A stretch of 64,000 nucleotides of DNA from Nocardia tengchongensis (GTDB lineage Bacteria; Actinomycetota; Actinomycetes; Mycobacteriales; Mycobacteriaceae), in contig NZ_CP074371.1 in assembly GCF_018362975.1 (NCBI RefSeq), positions 2,914,001 through 2,978,000 of the forward strand, in the 5' to 3' direction. Under the pieces are notes generated by a model, which did no database searches, was not told the origin of the DNA, and saw only the letters and a list, made by a program, of their open reading frames with translations. Position 1 is the first letter of the stretch. Every line of letters starts with the position of its first letter. Of the stretch, positions 37,926 to 46,745 are shown piece after piece. The position numbers and the translations under genes are program-made.

Positions 37926-39083
37926 CTACGCCTCGAGCACGAACCGGTCCAGGAGGGTTCGGGCTGCGAACTCCGGAGCGGGCCGGGCCGCGATCTCGGT
38001 GCGCAGGCGTTCGGCGGCGATACGGTGGGACTTGTCGGTCAGGACGGTGTCGATCGCGGCGTGCACCGCTTCCGGGGTGACCTGATCCGGGGTCAGCACC
38101 TGCGCCGCACCCGCAGCCCGGCAGGCGGCGGCGGTGGGGAACTGGTCGGCGCCGCGGGGCGACAGCACGAGCGGGATCCCATGCGACAGCGCGGCCAGGG
38201 TGGTTCCCGCTCCGGCGTGGCACAGCACGGCATCGCAGCGGGGGAGTAGGGCGGCCAATGAGAGCCATCGGGCCGCAATGACATTGGCAGGAAGCGGGCC
38301 GAGCGCACTCGGGTCGGTCTCGGCGCCGACGGTCACCACGACGTCCGCACCCGAATCCGCCAGCCCAGCCAGTAGTGGCCCGAACTCGCCCGGCTGGTTG
38401 AAGATCGGAACCGTCCCCAGGGATACGTACACCACCGGCCGATCACCCAGGCGGCGAACCGATTCCGGCAGTTCGTCGGTCACACGACCGGATACGGCGG
38501 GCTGGATCGGCTGCGAGATCGCCGCTGCCGCACCGAGATCGGGTTGCAGGGTCGCCGGAACCGGATCCAGATAGCCGTGGCGGTACAGCCCGGCGTACTC
38601 GTCGGGCTCGATGCCGGTCGAATACCACAGCGGGGCAACCCATTCCGCCATGGCCGTGACCAGTTCCGGTTCGAGCATGAGGCCGGTGCCGTAGGTGATC
38701 GACGGTACGCCGAGCCGTGCCGCCAGAATCGGCGCGGCGAGATCCACCGGCGCGTGCAGCACCAGATCCGGCGTGAAGCGCTCGGCGATCGCGAACAGGT
38801 CGGGCAACTTGCGCGGAGCCATCACCTTCGCGAACATCACCGCCCCGATCCGCCAGGGCTGGGTTCCGGCCGCGAACTCCGGCAGGGTCACCGCCTCGGC
38901 GGCCGCGTCCGGCGCGTCCGGGCCCGCCTCCGCCACCGGCAGCCCCGCCGCGCGGACCCGGCGGGCCAGCTGTGGAGCCGTCGTGACCAGTACCTGGTGT
39001 CCCGACGCCTGCAAGGCCGCGGCCAGCGGGGCGACGGGGGCGAACACCCCTTCCATAGGCGTCGTGGCGATAAGAATGCGCAT
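37926..39083 (-). CDS. UDP-glycosyltransferase (MGT/GT1 family)
   Basis: 385 residues from ATG 39083, with GGGAGGGGCGG upstream. The N-terminal acceptor domain begins MRILIATTPMEGVFAPVAPL (GT1 style). The donor-binding domain has VVYVSLGTVP (about 232), then the PSPG-like motif WLSLAALLPRCDAVLCHAGA and GTTLAALSHGIPLVLSPRGADQ with the donor-contacting His and Asp-Gln. Such enzymes glycosylate macrolides, lipids or polyketides; the acceptor is unknown, and macrolide inactivation is possible. It is divergent from a TetR gene across an inverted repeat, a typical regulator-target pair. Confidence 0.9.
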   Translation of the reverse strand: MRILIATTPMEGVFAPVAPLAAALQASGHQVLVTTAPQLARRVRAAGLPVAEAGPDAPDAAAEAVTLPEFAAGTQPWRIGAVMFAKVMAPRKLPDLFAIAERFTPDLVLHAPVDLAAPILAARLGVPSITYGTGLMLEPELVTAMAEWVAPLWYSTGIEPDEYAGLYRHGYLDPVPATLQPDLGAAAAISQPIQPAVSGRVTDELPESVRRLGDRPVVYVSLGTVPIFNQPGEFGPLLAGLADSGADVVVTVGAETDPSALGPLPANVIAARWLSLAALLPRCDAVLCHAGAGTTLAALSHGIPLVLSPRGADQFPTAAACRAAGAAQVLTPDQVTPEAVHAAIDTVLTDKSHRIAAERLRTEIAARPAPEFAARTLLDRFVLEA

Positions 39084-39110
39084 GTTCACCGCCCCTCCCT
39101 CGATGTAGCA

Positions 39111-39132
39111 AACTATATAGTGAACTATAGTT
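39111..39132. promoter_or_regulatory. TetR operator between glycosyltransferase and TetR genes
   Basis: AACTATA (39111-39117) and TATAGTT (39126-39132) are perfect inverted arms 8 bp apart in an AT-rich 22 bp. The right arm ends directly before the TetR ATG at 39133, so binding would repress both genes. Confidence 0.65.
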
Positions 39133-39801
39133 ATGCTCGTGAGCATGTCAACCGCATCCCGTGGCGGCGGTGCCCGCCGCCGCGCGACCCGCCGCCGGGT
39201 CGCCGAAGCCGCCGCCGCGCTGTTCGCCGAACGTGGCTACGCCGCAACGACTCTGCAGGCGATCGCGGACGCCGCCGGGGTGCACGTTCAGACCATCTAC
39301 CAGGCGTTCGGTACCAAAGTGGGGGTGCTCGCGGAGACCGCGGCCGTCCTGGTGGCCGGCCCCGACGAGGACGCCTCGACCCCGCCTCCGGAGCGCGCCT
39401 GGGTCCGCGAACTGTTCGCCGAACCGAACCCGGCCCGCCAGCTGGCCCTCTACGCCGCCCACATGCGCACGGTCTCCGAGCGCTACCTCGGACTCCTCGA
39501 CATCATGCGCGTCACCGCCGCCGTCGACCCCGAAGTAAGCGCCTTCCTCACCGCCGCCGAACAGGGCCGCTACGACGGCCCCCGCCACATCACCCCGCAA
39601 CTCGCCGCCAACGGCGCGCTCAAACCCGGCCTGACCGCCGAGCGCGCCGCCGACATCATGTACGCGCTCACCGCCTACGACGTCTACCGCTCGCTCATGA
39701 TCGACAGAGGCTGGACCGGATCGGAAACCGAACAATTCGTCTCGGAAACCCTTGTGGCGGCGCTGCTTCCGGTGCCGAGTGGGACCTCCCGTCCGTACTG
39801 A
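39133..39801 (+). CDS. TetR family regulator, divergent from the glycosyltransferase
   Basis: 222 residues from ATG 39133 (ATG 39145 is an alternative). The N-terminal HTH reads RRRVAEAAAALFAERGYAAT, then TLQAIADAAGVHVQTIYQAF; the ligand domain is all-helical and ends near VAALLPVPSG. It very likely represses itself and the glycosyltransferase via the AT-rich inverted repeat that abuts its start. The inducer is unknown but may be the glycosyltransferase acceptor. Confidence 0.9.
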   Translation: MLVSMSTASRGGGARRRATRRRVAEAAAALFAERGYAATTLQAIADAAGVHVQTIYQAFGTKVGVLAETAAVLVAGPDEDASTPPPERAWVRELFAEPNPARQLALYAAHMRTVSERYLGLLDIMRVTAAVDPEVSAFLTAAEQGRYDGPRHITPQLAANGALKPGLTAERAADIMYALTAYDVYRSLMIDRGWTGSETEQFVSETLVAALLPVPSGTSRPY

Positions 39802-39802
39802 G

Positions 39803-39836
39803 AAGCGGCCCGGATCCACATGGTTCCGGGCCGCTT
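39803..39836. terminator. terminator after the TetR gene
   Basis: AAGCGGCCCGGATCC with its complement ending TCCGGGCCGCTT forms a 12-bp core stem between convergent TetR and SGNH genes. It belongs to the recurring CGGCCCGG hairpin family. Confidence 0.75.
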
Positions 39837-39860
39837 GCGCGTGGTCTGGGCGCTACCGCC

Positions 39861-40727
39861 TCACAGCGCCTCCGCGATCAGCTTCGCGAACGCCTGTCCG
39901 CCACGGGCATTGGGATGGAACGGCGCGGCCGGGGCCGAGGGCAGCAGCGGCTCGATCCAGCGGTCCTGCGGTGCGGCGCACGCATCGTGTCCGATGCTCG
40001 CCGGGCGCAGATCGACGAAGGTCGCGCCGTGCGCGGCGGCCTGCTCGGCGATGCGGTCGCCGAGGCGGTCGATGGTGGTCTGGAGATAGTCGGCGTCGCG
40101 GGCGGTGATCGGCGTCGCGAGATCCGGGCATCCGCCGGGCCGCAGGTATTCGCCGTAGCTGGTGATCATGATGCGCGCCCGCGGTGCGCGGCGGGCGATC
40201 TCGTCGAGGGTGGCGCCGATGGTCGCCGCGGCCGCGTCCACCTTGTCCGCGAGTTGGTCGCCGCCGTCACCGGTGAAGCGGTCCACGCAGGCGCGAGTGG
40301 TGTTCTGCGGCAACGGGTTCAGGCAACCGATCAGGTCTTGGAACAGCCCGGCGTCGTTCGCGCCGATGGTGAGGGTGACCAGATCGGTGCTCGCGCTCAG
40401 GGCGTCGTACTGCGGTGTCGCGCCGCGTCCCCAGCCGGGACCGGCCTTGTCGAAGTCCTGGGCCTTGGCTCCGGAACAGGTCACGTTCCGGAAGTTTCGG
40501 ATGCCGAGCGTGGCGGCCAGTCGTGCCGGATATCCGTTGTCGACCGACTGCAGGCAACTGGCCGAGTCGCCGTTCTGGGCGGGCACCAGCGGCCCGGCCG
40601 GGAAGGAGTCGCCGAGAGCGACGTACTCGACATAGTCCTGCGGGGCCGCGTCGGCTGCCACGGGTGTCATCAACATGGTTGCGAGGGTCGCCGCCACGGC
40701 GGCGCTGCCGGTCAATGCGGAACGCAT
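39861..40727 (-). CDS. secreted SGNH (GDSL-type) hydrolase
   Basis: 288 residues. A signal peptide (MRSALTGSAAVAATLATML, cleavage after AADAAP) precedes the SGNH domain. The blocks are: LGDSFPAG with the catalytic Ser (about 40), the oxyanion Gly in CSGAKAQDF, GANDAGLF with the Asn, and the Asp-His pair in AAPFHPNARG near the C-terminus. Six cysteines suggest the disulfides of actinobacterial SGNH lipases such as S. coelicolor lipase. A TetR gene lies upstream on the same strand with shared motif copies in front of both genes. Confidence 0.92.
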   Translation of the reverse strand: MRSALTGSAAVAATLATMLMTPVAADAAPQDYVEYVALGDSFPAGPLVPAQNGDSASCLQSVDNGYPARLAATLGIRNFRNVTCSGAKAQDFDKAGPGWGRGATPQYDALSASTDLVTLTIGANDAGLFQDLIGCLNPLPQNTTRACVDRFTGDGGDQLADKVDAAAATIGATLDEIARRAPRARIMITSYGEYLRPGGCPDLATPITARDADYLQTTIDRLGDRIAEQAAAHGATFVDLRPASIGHDACAAPQDRWIEPLLPSAPAAPFHPNARGGQAFAKLIAEAL

Positions 40728-40756
40728 GGGGCCTCATCTCGATCGACTGAAATCTA

Positions 40757-40799
40757 TGCGAATGTACAGATTAGGAGAATCTGTGCGGATGTACAGGTT
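40757..40799 (-). promoter_or_regulatory. direct repeats upstream of the SGNH hydrolase gene
   Basis: TGCGAATGTACAGATT (40757-40772) and TGCGGATGTACAGGTT (40784-40799) are direct repeats with 27-bp periodicity, 30 bp upstream of the SGNH start. A third near-copy lies upstream of the neighbouring TetR gene (41531-41546). Probably operators of that TetR protein. Confidence 0.6.
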
Positions 40800-40839
40800 T
40801 TTCGGGTGAATCGGTGCGTGGCCGGCGGATTCGGGAGAG

Positions 40840-41490
40840 CTAGGGGCCGACGCGTCGCTGCAACAGCTGGTCCGCCGCGTCGCGTTCGGGCCCGGCGAGA
40901 TGTGGCAGCGTCAGTGCGCGCAAGGCGCGATGCAGGGAATCCGCTTCGACCGCGCGGGTGCGTGGCCGGCCGAGGCGATGCAGCAGGAAGCCGTCGATCA
41001 TGGCCACCATCTGCCCCGCCGCCTCGTCGGGGTCGTCGGCCCCGCAGGCGCGTAGCACCCGCGCCGCGAGCGTTTCGAACTGCTCGAGCGCCTGGGTCAC
41101 CGGCCCTTCCAGCTCGGGTCGCCGCCCGGCGTCCAGATACAGCTGGAACTGGGCGATCACCGCGGTGCGCGATCGGGCCGCGGTGGTCGCGATGAGGCGC
41201 AGCAGTTCGTCGAGGGTGGGCCGATCCGCGAGCGCGCGCTCGAGCATCGGGCCGAATTCGGCGATGCGGTCCTGAACCTGCAGCGCGAGCGCCTCGTCGA
41301 TCAGATCCTGCACCGAGGCGAAGAAGTATCCGGTCGTCGCGCCCGGCAGTTCGGCGCGCGCGGCCACGCGCCGATGCGTCACCGCTGCGGGCCCCTGCTC
41401 GGCGATCAACTCCAGGGCGGCGCGGACCAGCGCTTCACGCCGGAGCCGGCTGCGTTCCTGTCGTGGTTGCTCGCGCGCGGGGCTGCCCAT
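40840..41490 (-). CDS. TetR family regulator upstream of the SGNH hydrolase
   Basis: 216 residues from ATG 41490; GTG 41514 would add eight. The N-terminal HTH reads RREALVRAALELIAEQGPAAVTH, then RRVAARAELPGATTGYFFAS. An all-helical ligand domain follows, ending LLQRRVGP. It reads towards the SGNH hydrolase gene 113 bp downstream. Copies of TGCGnATGnnCAGnTT occur before both genes, suggesting autoregulation and control of the hydrolase. Confidence 0.88.
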   Translation of the reverse strand: MGSPAREQPRQERSRLRREALVRAALELIAEQGPAAVTHRRVAARAELPGATTGYFFASVQDLIDEALALQVQDRIAEFGPMLERALADRPTLDELLRLIATTAARSRTAVIAQFQLYLDAGRRPELEGPVTQALEQFETLAARVLRACGADDPDEAAGQMVAMIDGFLLHRLGRPRTRAVEADSLHRALRALTLPHLAGPERDAADQLLQRRVGP

Positions 41491-41530
41491 GCCTCCCAAA
41501 CCTTTTCGGTGCACAGGCCTCCGAATGCTG

Positions 41531-41546
41531 TGCGAATGCCCAGATT
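41531..41546 (-). promoter_or_regulatory. third copy of the TetR motif
   Basis: TGCGAATGCCCAGATT matches 40757-40772 at 14 of 16 positions. It lies just upstream of the TetR start, in the same orientation as the other two copies. Confidence 0.55.
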
Positions 41547-41582
41547 CTAGTGCCTCCGCCTCGCGTCTTCCGATATCGGTTG

Positions 41583-42014
41583 TCAGCCGTAGAGCTGAAC
41601 GAATCGCTCCATCGACCGTTCGATGTCACCGCGCAGGGCGCGGGCGACCGCCGACCCGATGGGACCGAACAGTGGTGCCCCGCCCAGTTCGAAGTCGGCG
41701 GTGACCTTCGACCCCGTGGAACTGGGTGCGACCCGCAGTTCGATGCCGAACTTGGTGCCGCCGAGGCCGGAACCGTTGAGTATCAGGCGGTTCGGCGGTT
41801 CGGCGGTCTTGACCGTCCAGGTGACGCGGTTGCGGAAGCCCTTGACGGTGGCGACGCCGATGAGTCGGGTGCCGGGTTCCAGATTGTCGGGGACCCGGCC
41901 GCGCCAGCCCTCGTGCAGGGTCAGCCACTTGTCCAGTTCGGGCAGGTCGGAGGCATGCGACCACGCCTTCTCGGGCGGGATTGGGACGTCTACGGAAACC
42001 TTCAGCTTGGCCAC
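41583..42014 (-). CDS. SRPBCC protein, Rv0910 toxin family-like
   Basis: 143 residues from GTG 42014 (MAKLKVSVDVPIPPEKAWSH). The sequence closely follows M. tuberculosis Rv0910 (AKLSVSVDVPLPPEQAWQH), including WLTLHEGWRG, LNGSGLGGTKF and the C-terminal GPIGSAVARALRGDIERSME. Rv0910 was described as the toxin of a type II pair with Rv0909, but no antitoxin ORF is found next to this gene, so a lipid or polyketide binding role is at least as likely. Divergent from the FdhF gene. Confidence 0.82.
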   Translation of the reverse strand: MAKLKVSVDVPIPPEKAWSHASDLPELDKWLTLHEGWRGRVPDNLEPGTRLIGVATVKGFRNRVTWTVKTAEPPNRLILNGSGLGGTKFGIELRVAPSSTGSKVTADFELGGAPLFGPIGSAVARALRGDIERSMERFVQLYG

Positions 42015-42150
42015 GTGGCCGATAGTATCTGTTACAGGCTGTAGCGCCTGATGGCGCGTCGGGGACCGGAGACAACCGTGTCCGATCTCCGGGTGAATAC
42101 TGAGCCTGGGAATCGCTTCACGAACGACACCGGATCGTCGAAGGGATCGC

Positions 42151-44427
42151 ATGATGGGCACGGATTCGACCGGGGAACCGTCCTTCCACCCGTATACGCA
42201 CCCCGCGGCCGGGTGGGGCGCTGCCAAGAGCGTCACCGCATTCCTGGCCCGGGAGGGCGAGGGCATCGCGGGGCCGCGCGCGGTCATGAAGATGAACCAC
42301 GAGAACACCGGCTTCGACTGTCCGGGCTGCGCGTGGCCCGATGACATGAAGGGCCTGCACCTCGACATCTGCGAGAACGGCATCAAGCACGTGGCGTGGG
42401 AGATGACCCACAAGCGTGTCGGCCGGGAATTCTTCGCCGCCCACACTGTTACCGAGCTGTCGAACTGGAGCGAGTTCGAGCTGGAGAACCAGGGCCGGCT
42501 GACCGAGCCGATGAGTTACGACCCGGGCACCGACCGCTACCTGCCGATCTCCTGGGCTGATGCTTTCGAGCTGGCGGGCAGGTCCTTACGTGAGCTCGAC
42601 GATCCGAATCAGGCCGCCTTCTACACCTCCGGCCGGCTCGGCAACGAGGCCACCTTCCTGTACCAGCTGCTGGCGCGGGAGCTGGGCACCAATAATCTGC
42701 CGGACTGCTCGAACATGTGCCACGAGGCCAGCGGCCGCGCCCTGCAGGCCTCGCTGGGCACCGGCAAGGGCACCGTCGATCTCGAGGATTGGGAGGCCAC
42801 CGACGCGCTGTTCATCCTCGGCGTCAATGCCGCCTCGAACGCGCCGCGCATGCTGACCTCGCTGGTCGAGGCGCACAAGCGTGGGGCCCAGATCGTGCAC
42901 ATCAATCCGTTGGTCGAGGCCGCGGCCCGCAAGGCGATCATCCCGCACGACTTCCTTCAGATGGCGACGTTCCGGGCCACGCCGACCAGCACGCTGAACC
43001 TGCAGCCGCGCATCGGCGGTGACATGGCGCTGCTGCGCGGGATCGCGAAAGCGGTACTGGAACAGTCGAAGTCGGATCCGAAGGCGATCGACGCCGAGTT
43101 CATCGACCGCTACACCTTCGGGTTCGACGACTACCGCGCGGTGTGCGAGGCGACCTCCTGGGCCGAGATCGAATCCCGGTCCGGCGTTGGTGCGGCGGAC
43201 ATCCGCAAGGCCGCCGACATCTACCGGGTCGCCGACCGCAGCATCGTCAGCTGGTGCCTGGGTGTCACCCAGCACGAGCACGGTGTCGACACGGTGCGCG
43301 AGATCGTGAATCTGCTCCTGCTGCGCGGCAATCTGGGCCGGGAGGGCGCGGGCCCGTCCCCGGTGCGCGGGCACAGCAATGTGCAGGGCAATCGCACCTG
43401 CGGCATCGACCACCGGCCCGCCGCGGCGTTCCTGGACCGGCTCGCCGAGGTGTGCGGCATCTACCCGCCCCGCGAGCACGGCCTGGACACGGTCGCCACC
43501 ATCGAGGCGATGGCGGCGGGACGGGTGCGGATATTCGTCGGTATGGGCGGCAATTTCGCCATCGCGGCCCCCGACACCGCATACACCTTCGAGGCACTGC
43601 GTAACTGCGAGTTGACGATTCAGGTCAGCACCAAACTCAATCGCAGTCACCTGGTGCACGGGCGGCGCGCTCTGATCCTGCCGTGCCTGGGGCGGACCGA
43701 AAAGGACGAGCAGCGCAGCGGGGTTCAGTCCACCTCGGTCGAAGATTCGATGAGCATGGTGCACCTGTCGGTGGGCATGCGGCGGCCCGCCTCACCGCAT
43801 CTGCTCTCGGAGCCGGCCATCGTCGCCGGGATCGCGCAGGCGGCCTTGCCCGGCAGTCGCACCCCGTGGCAGGACTATGTCGCCGATTACGACCGCATTC
43901 GCGACACCATGGCGGCGGTCCTGGACGGTTTCGAGGACTTCAACCGCCGCGTGCGGCTGCCGCTCGGGTTCCGGATCCGCCAGCCTGCAAGGGAACTCGT
44001 CTTCCGGACGCCGTCGGGCCGCGCCGAGTTCTCGGCCGCAGCGTTGCCGGTGACGGACCGCGGCCCCGGGACGCTGACGCTGGCCACGATGCGTTCGCAT
44101 GATCAATGGAACACCACCATCTACTCCGATAACGATCGGTACCGCGGCATCGAGAATCTGCGCACCCTCGTCTTCATGAACGCCGAGGACATGGCCGACC
44201 GGCGGTTGCGCGAGTTCGACGAGGTCGATATCACCAGCATCGCCCGCGACGGCAGCACTCGAACCTTGCAGCGCTACAAGGTGATTCCCTACGACATCCC
44301 CCGTGGCTGCGCGGCCGGCTACATGCCGGAGATGAACGTGCTGTGCGCGCTCGGCGACTTCAGCACCCAGAGCAACCAGCCCATCATGAAGAACCTCACG
44401 GTGCGAGTCGAGCGGTCCGAACCCTGA
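42151..44427 (+). CDS. FdhF/YdeP family molybdopterin oxidoreductase
   Basis: 758 residues of the formate dehydrogenase alpha-like/YdeP family. The N-terminal FDCPGCAWPDD (about 49) replaces the four-cysteine [4Fe-4S] motif of classical FdhF with C-x2-C only. Molybdopterin-binding segments: YTSGRLGNEATFLYQLLARE, NMCHEASGRALQASLGTGKG, and C-terminal NLRTLVFMNAEDMADRRL. YdeP proteins aid acid resistance in E. coli; the substrate is unknown. Start is ATG 42151 or 42154. It ends in a 32-bp tail-to-tail overlap with the FUSC gene. Confidence 0.92.
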   Translation: MMGTDSTGEPSFHPYTHPAAGWGAAKSVTAFLAREGEGIAGPRAVMKMNHENTGFDCPGCAWPDDMKGLHLDICENGIKHVAWEMTHKRVGREFFAAHTVTELSNWSEFELENQGRLTEPMSYDPGTDRYLPISWADAFELAGRSLRELDDPNQAAFYTSGRLGNEATFLYQLLARELGTNNLPDCSNMCHEASGRALQASLGTGKGTVDLEDWEATDALFILGVNAASNAPRMLTSLVEAHKRGAQIVHINPLVEAAARKAIIPHDFLQMATFRATPTSTLNLQPRIGGDMALLRGIAKAVLEQSKSDPKAIDAEFIDRYTFGFDDYRAVCEATSWAEIESRSGVGAADIRKAADIYRVADRSIVSWCLGVTQHEHGVDTVREIVNLLLLRGNLGREGAGPSPVRGHSNVQGNRTCGIDHRPAAAFLDRLAEVCGIYPPREHGLDTVATIEAMAAGRVRIFVGMGGNFAIAAPDTAYTFEALRNCELTIQVSTKLNRSHLVHGRRALILPCLGRTEKDEQRSGVQSTSVEDSMSMVHLSVGMRRPASPHLLSEPAIVAGIAQAALPGSRTPWQDYVADYDRIRDTMAAVLDGFEDFNRRVRLPLGFRIRQPARELVFRTPSGRAEFSAAALPVTDRGPGTLTLATMRSHDQWNTTIYSDNDRYRGIENLRTLVFMNAEDMADRRLREFDEVDITSIARDGSTRTLQRYKVIPYDIPRGCAAGYMPEMNVLCALGDFSTQSNQPIMKNLTVRVERSEP

Positions 44428-45688
44428 ACTGCGCCAACGTATCCGGTGTGCGCGGCCGCGTGAGCACGGCGACCGCCACACCGACGGTGACGCCCAGGAC
44501 GGTGTCGGTACCGCGGTCGAGCAGCAGCCGAACGGGATCGGCGGGCGCCGCCAGCTCGGTCATCACCATGATCAGCGGCGTGAAGAAGCCCAGCGCGAGC
44601 GCGTAATTGCGGGCCATGAACAACTCGGTCGGGAACAGCAGCAACAGCACCGACACGCCCAGCAGCCACGGCGGTGGATGGGGGAGCAGCACCAGCGCGG
44701 ACGCACACAGTCCGATGAAAGTCCCCGCCACCCGCTCCACCCCGCGCAGCACCCGGCCGCGGGAATCGACCGCGGCCAGCGGCACGGCGGCCGCGGCCAT
44801 CGCCCAATTGGCATGAGCCACACCCAAAGCCACGCCACCCGCACCGGCGAGAGCGACCGCGAGCGCGTACCGACCCGCGTGCCACAACTCCTCCCGTGTG
44901 AATACGCGCTGCCCGGTTGATGCGACCGCTGCCCGCTGCGCCCCGCCCGCAGTCGTTGTCTGCTGGGCAGTGTGTCCTGCCAGCTTTTGCTGGGCGGTGC
45001 GAGCGGTTGCTTCCTGCCGCGCCCCGCGTAGGGTCTCCTCCGGCTGCGCAGCGCATGCCACCGCCGGGCCCGCAGGTGGTGCTGTCTGCGTGGACGCGCC
45101 TCCCGAATCCGAGTGCAGCGCTCCGAGCGCCACACACAGTGCGGCAGTGGCCGTATATAAGGACAGTCCCGCCAGCGGTGTGCCGGTGCTCGGGGGAATC
45201 GCCGCCACCGCACCGAGCGCGAACAGCCCGAAGAAGGGTCCGGCGGGGTGCAGCCCGGCCCGGTCTGCGACCAGGGAGGCGAGCGCGGCGAAGACGGTCT
45301 CGACGATGACGAGAGTGAACGGCCGGGCGTGTGTCCGGGCCAATACGCTGCCGATCACCACGCCCGTGCCGAGCACCGTGGCGGCGACCAGTTGCTGCCG
45401 CACCCGCGACCCACGGATGTGCCCGCGGCCGTACATGCCGACGAACGAGCCGAAGGCCGCGAACACCAACATGTCGGTACGCCGCGCCAACACCAGCATC
45501 GCGCCCGGGATCGCCAGTCCCAGGGCTACGCGCAGCGCGTAGTGGTGATCGTCGCCCCGCGGCGCGATGGACAGCAGCTCCCGGACCAATCCCCGCCAGG
45601 GGTGCACGGCGGATCTGTGAAGGTGCACAGCAGGGCTCCGATCGTCGTTCGGGCCGCTCCCGGCAGCTGATGGCAGTGGAAAGCTCAC
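44396..45688 (-). CDS. FUSC family membrane transporter
   Basis: 430 residues. Two blocks of hydrophobic helices flank a polar middle of about 80 residues rich in Gln/Thr/Ala (about 205-280). The N-terminal block has FGSFVGMYGRGHIRGSR and the C-terminal GRVLRGVERVAGTFIGL, the paired FUSC motif seen in aromatic acid and fusaric acid efflux proteins. GTG start at 45688. Overlaps the end of the FdhF gene. A LysR gene lies 130 bp upstream on the same strand and may regulate it. Confidence 0.85.
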   Translation of the reverse strand: MSFPLPSAAGSGPNDDRSPAVHLHRSAVHPWRGLVRELLSIAPRGDDHHYALRVALGLAIPGAMLVLARRTDMLVFAAFGSFVGMYGRGHIRGSRVRQQLVAATVLGTGVVIGSVLARTHARPFTLVIVETVFAALASLVADRAGLHPAGPFFGLFALGAVAAIPPSTGTPLAGLSLYTATAALCVALGALHSDSGGASTQTAPPAGPAVACAAQPEETLRGARQEATARTAQQKLAGHTAQQTTTAGGAQRAAVASTGQRVFTREELWHAGRYALAVALAGAGGVALGVAHANWAMAAAAVPLAAVDSRGRVLRGVERVAGTFIGLCASALVLLPHPPPWLLGVSVLLLLFPTELFMARNYALALGFFTPLIMVMTELAAPADPVRLLLDRGTDTVLGVTVGVAVAVLTRPRTPDTLAQFRVRTARLAP

Positions 45689-45817
45689 CAGCGCAAGGGA
45701 ATACGGTGTGGTTCCCGACGATTCCGGTCGGAGTGAGGATGTTTGCTGTTTCCAGTGTGCGGGATGGCGAATGCCCTGATCAAGCGGTCTTTCGGATCAT
45801 CTGATAGGCCGCGCCGA

Positions 45818-46726
45818 TCACCGCCGGTCGGCGTCCGCGTCGATCGGTGCGGAGCGCGCCGATTCGGTCAGTGCCCGCGTCAGCACCGAAACCGGTTCGC
45901 CGGCCCGGGTGACCATCGCGACCGTCGCCCGGATCGATGGATGCTCGAGCCGCAGGACTCGGGCGTCCGCCGGCGGTCGCATGGTGCGCAGCCAGGTCGA
46001 GGGAATGATGGTCGCCCACCGGCCGGTGGCGACCTGCCCGATCAGGGTGGCCACCGAGTCGGTTTCCAGCTGCGGGTTGGCGGTCAGACCCTGGGCGGCC
46101 AGGGCGTCGTCGATCAGTTGCCGTCCACGCATCCCCGGAGTGAGCAGACACAAGGGCAGTTCCACCACATCGGCCCATTCGAGCGGCCCGGTCCGGCCGG
46201 TCAGCAGGTCGTTGCCCGCGAGCAGCACCTGCTGTTCGCGGTACAGCGGTGTCACAGTCAGTCCCGAGGTGTCCTGACCGTCGGGGTAGATGACCCCCGC
46301 GTCGAGTTCGAATCGTCGCAGCCGATCGACGATATCGGCGGACTTCAGACCGGTCTCGAGGCGCACCTTCACGAGTGGATGTGCGGCGCAGAACGGATCG
46401 GTGAGCAGGGCCACCGTCGCCGCGGCGGCGGGAATGACGCCGAGTCGCAGCTCCCCGGTCAGACCGGTCTGCAATGCGCGCACTTCGTGTTCGAGCGCGT
46501 CGCGGTCGGCCAGGATCCGTCGTGCCCACAGCACCAGCCGCTCGCCTTCGGGCGTGAGTCCTTCGAAGGTGCGTCCCCGCGTCACGAGCGGCACCTTCAG
46601 TTCGCTCTCGAGTTTGCGGATCGCTTCCGACAAGGCCGGTTGTGAGACGTGACAGGCCTCCGCGGCCCGGGCGAAGTGACGCTCGCGCGCGAGTGCGACG
46701 AAGTACTCGAGCTGGCGGAACAGCAT
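45818..46726 (-). CDS. LysR family regulator
   Basis: 302 residues. The N-terminal HTH is MLFRQLEYFVALARERHFAR, then AAEACHVSQPALSEAIRKLE. The effector domain starts LTGELRLGVIPAAAATVALL, typical of the CynR/OxyR-type fold. The gene is followed by the FUSC transporter on the same strand, with FdhF beyond, a layout seen where LysR proteins control efflux. The ligand is unknown. Confidence 0.92.
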   Translation of the reverse strand: MLFRQLEYFVALARERHFARAAEACHVSQPALSEAIRKLESELKVPLVTRGRTFEGLTPEGERLVLWARRILADRDALEHEVRALQTGLTGELRLGVIPAAAATVALLTDPFCAAHPLVKVRLETGLKSADIVDRLRRFELDAGVIYPDGQDTSGLTVTPLYREQQVLLAGNDLLTGRTGPLEWADVVELPLCLLTPGMRGRQLIDDALAAQGLTANPQLETDSVATLIGQVATGRWATIIPSTWLRTMRPPADARVLRLEHPSIRATVAMVTRAGEPVSVLTRALTESARSAPIDADADRR

Positions 46727-46745
46727 GCCCTATTCGACCACGGCC

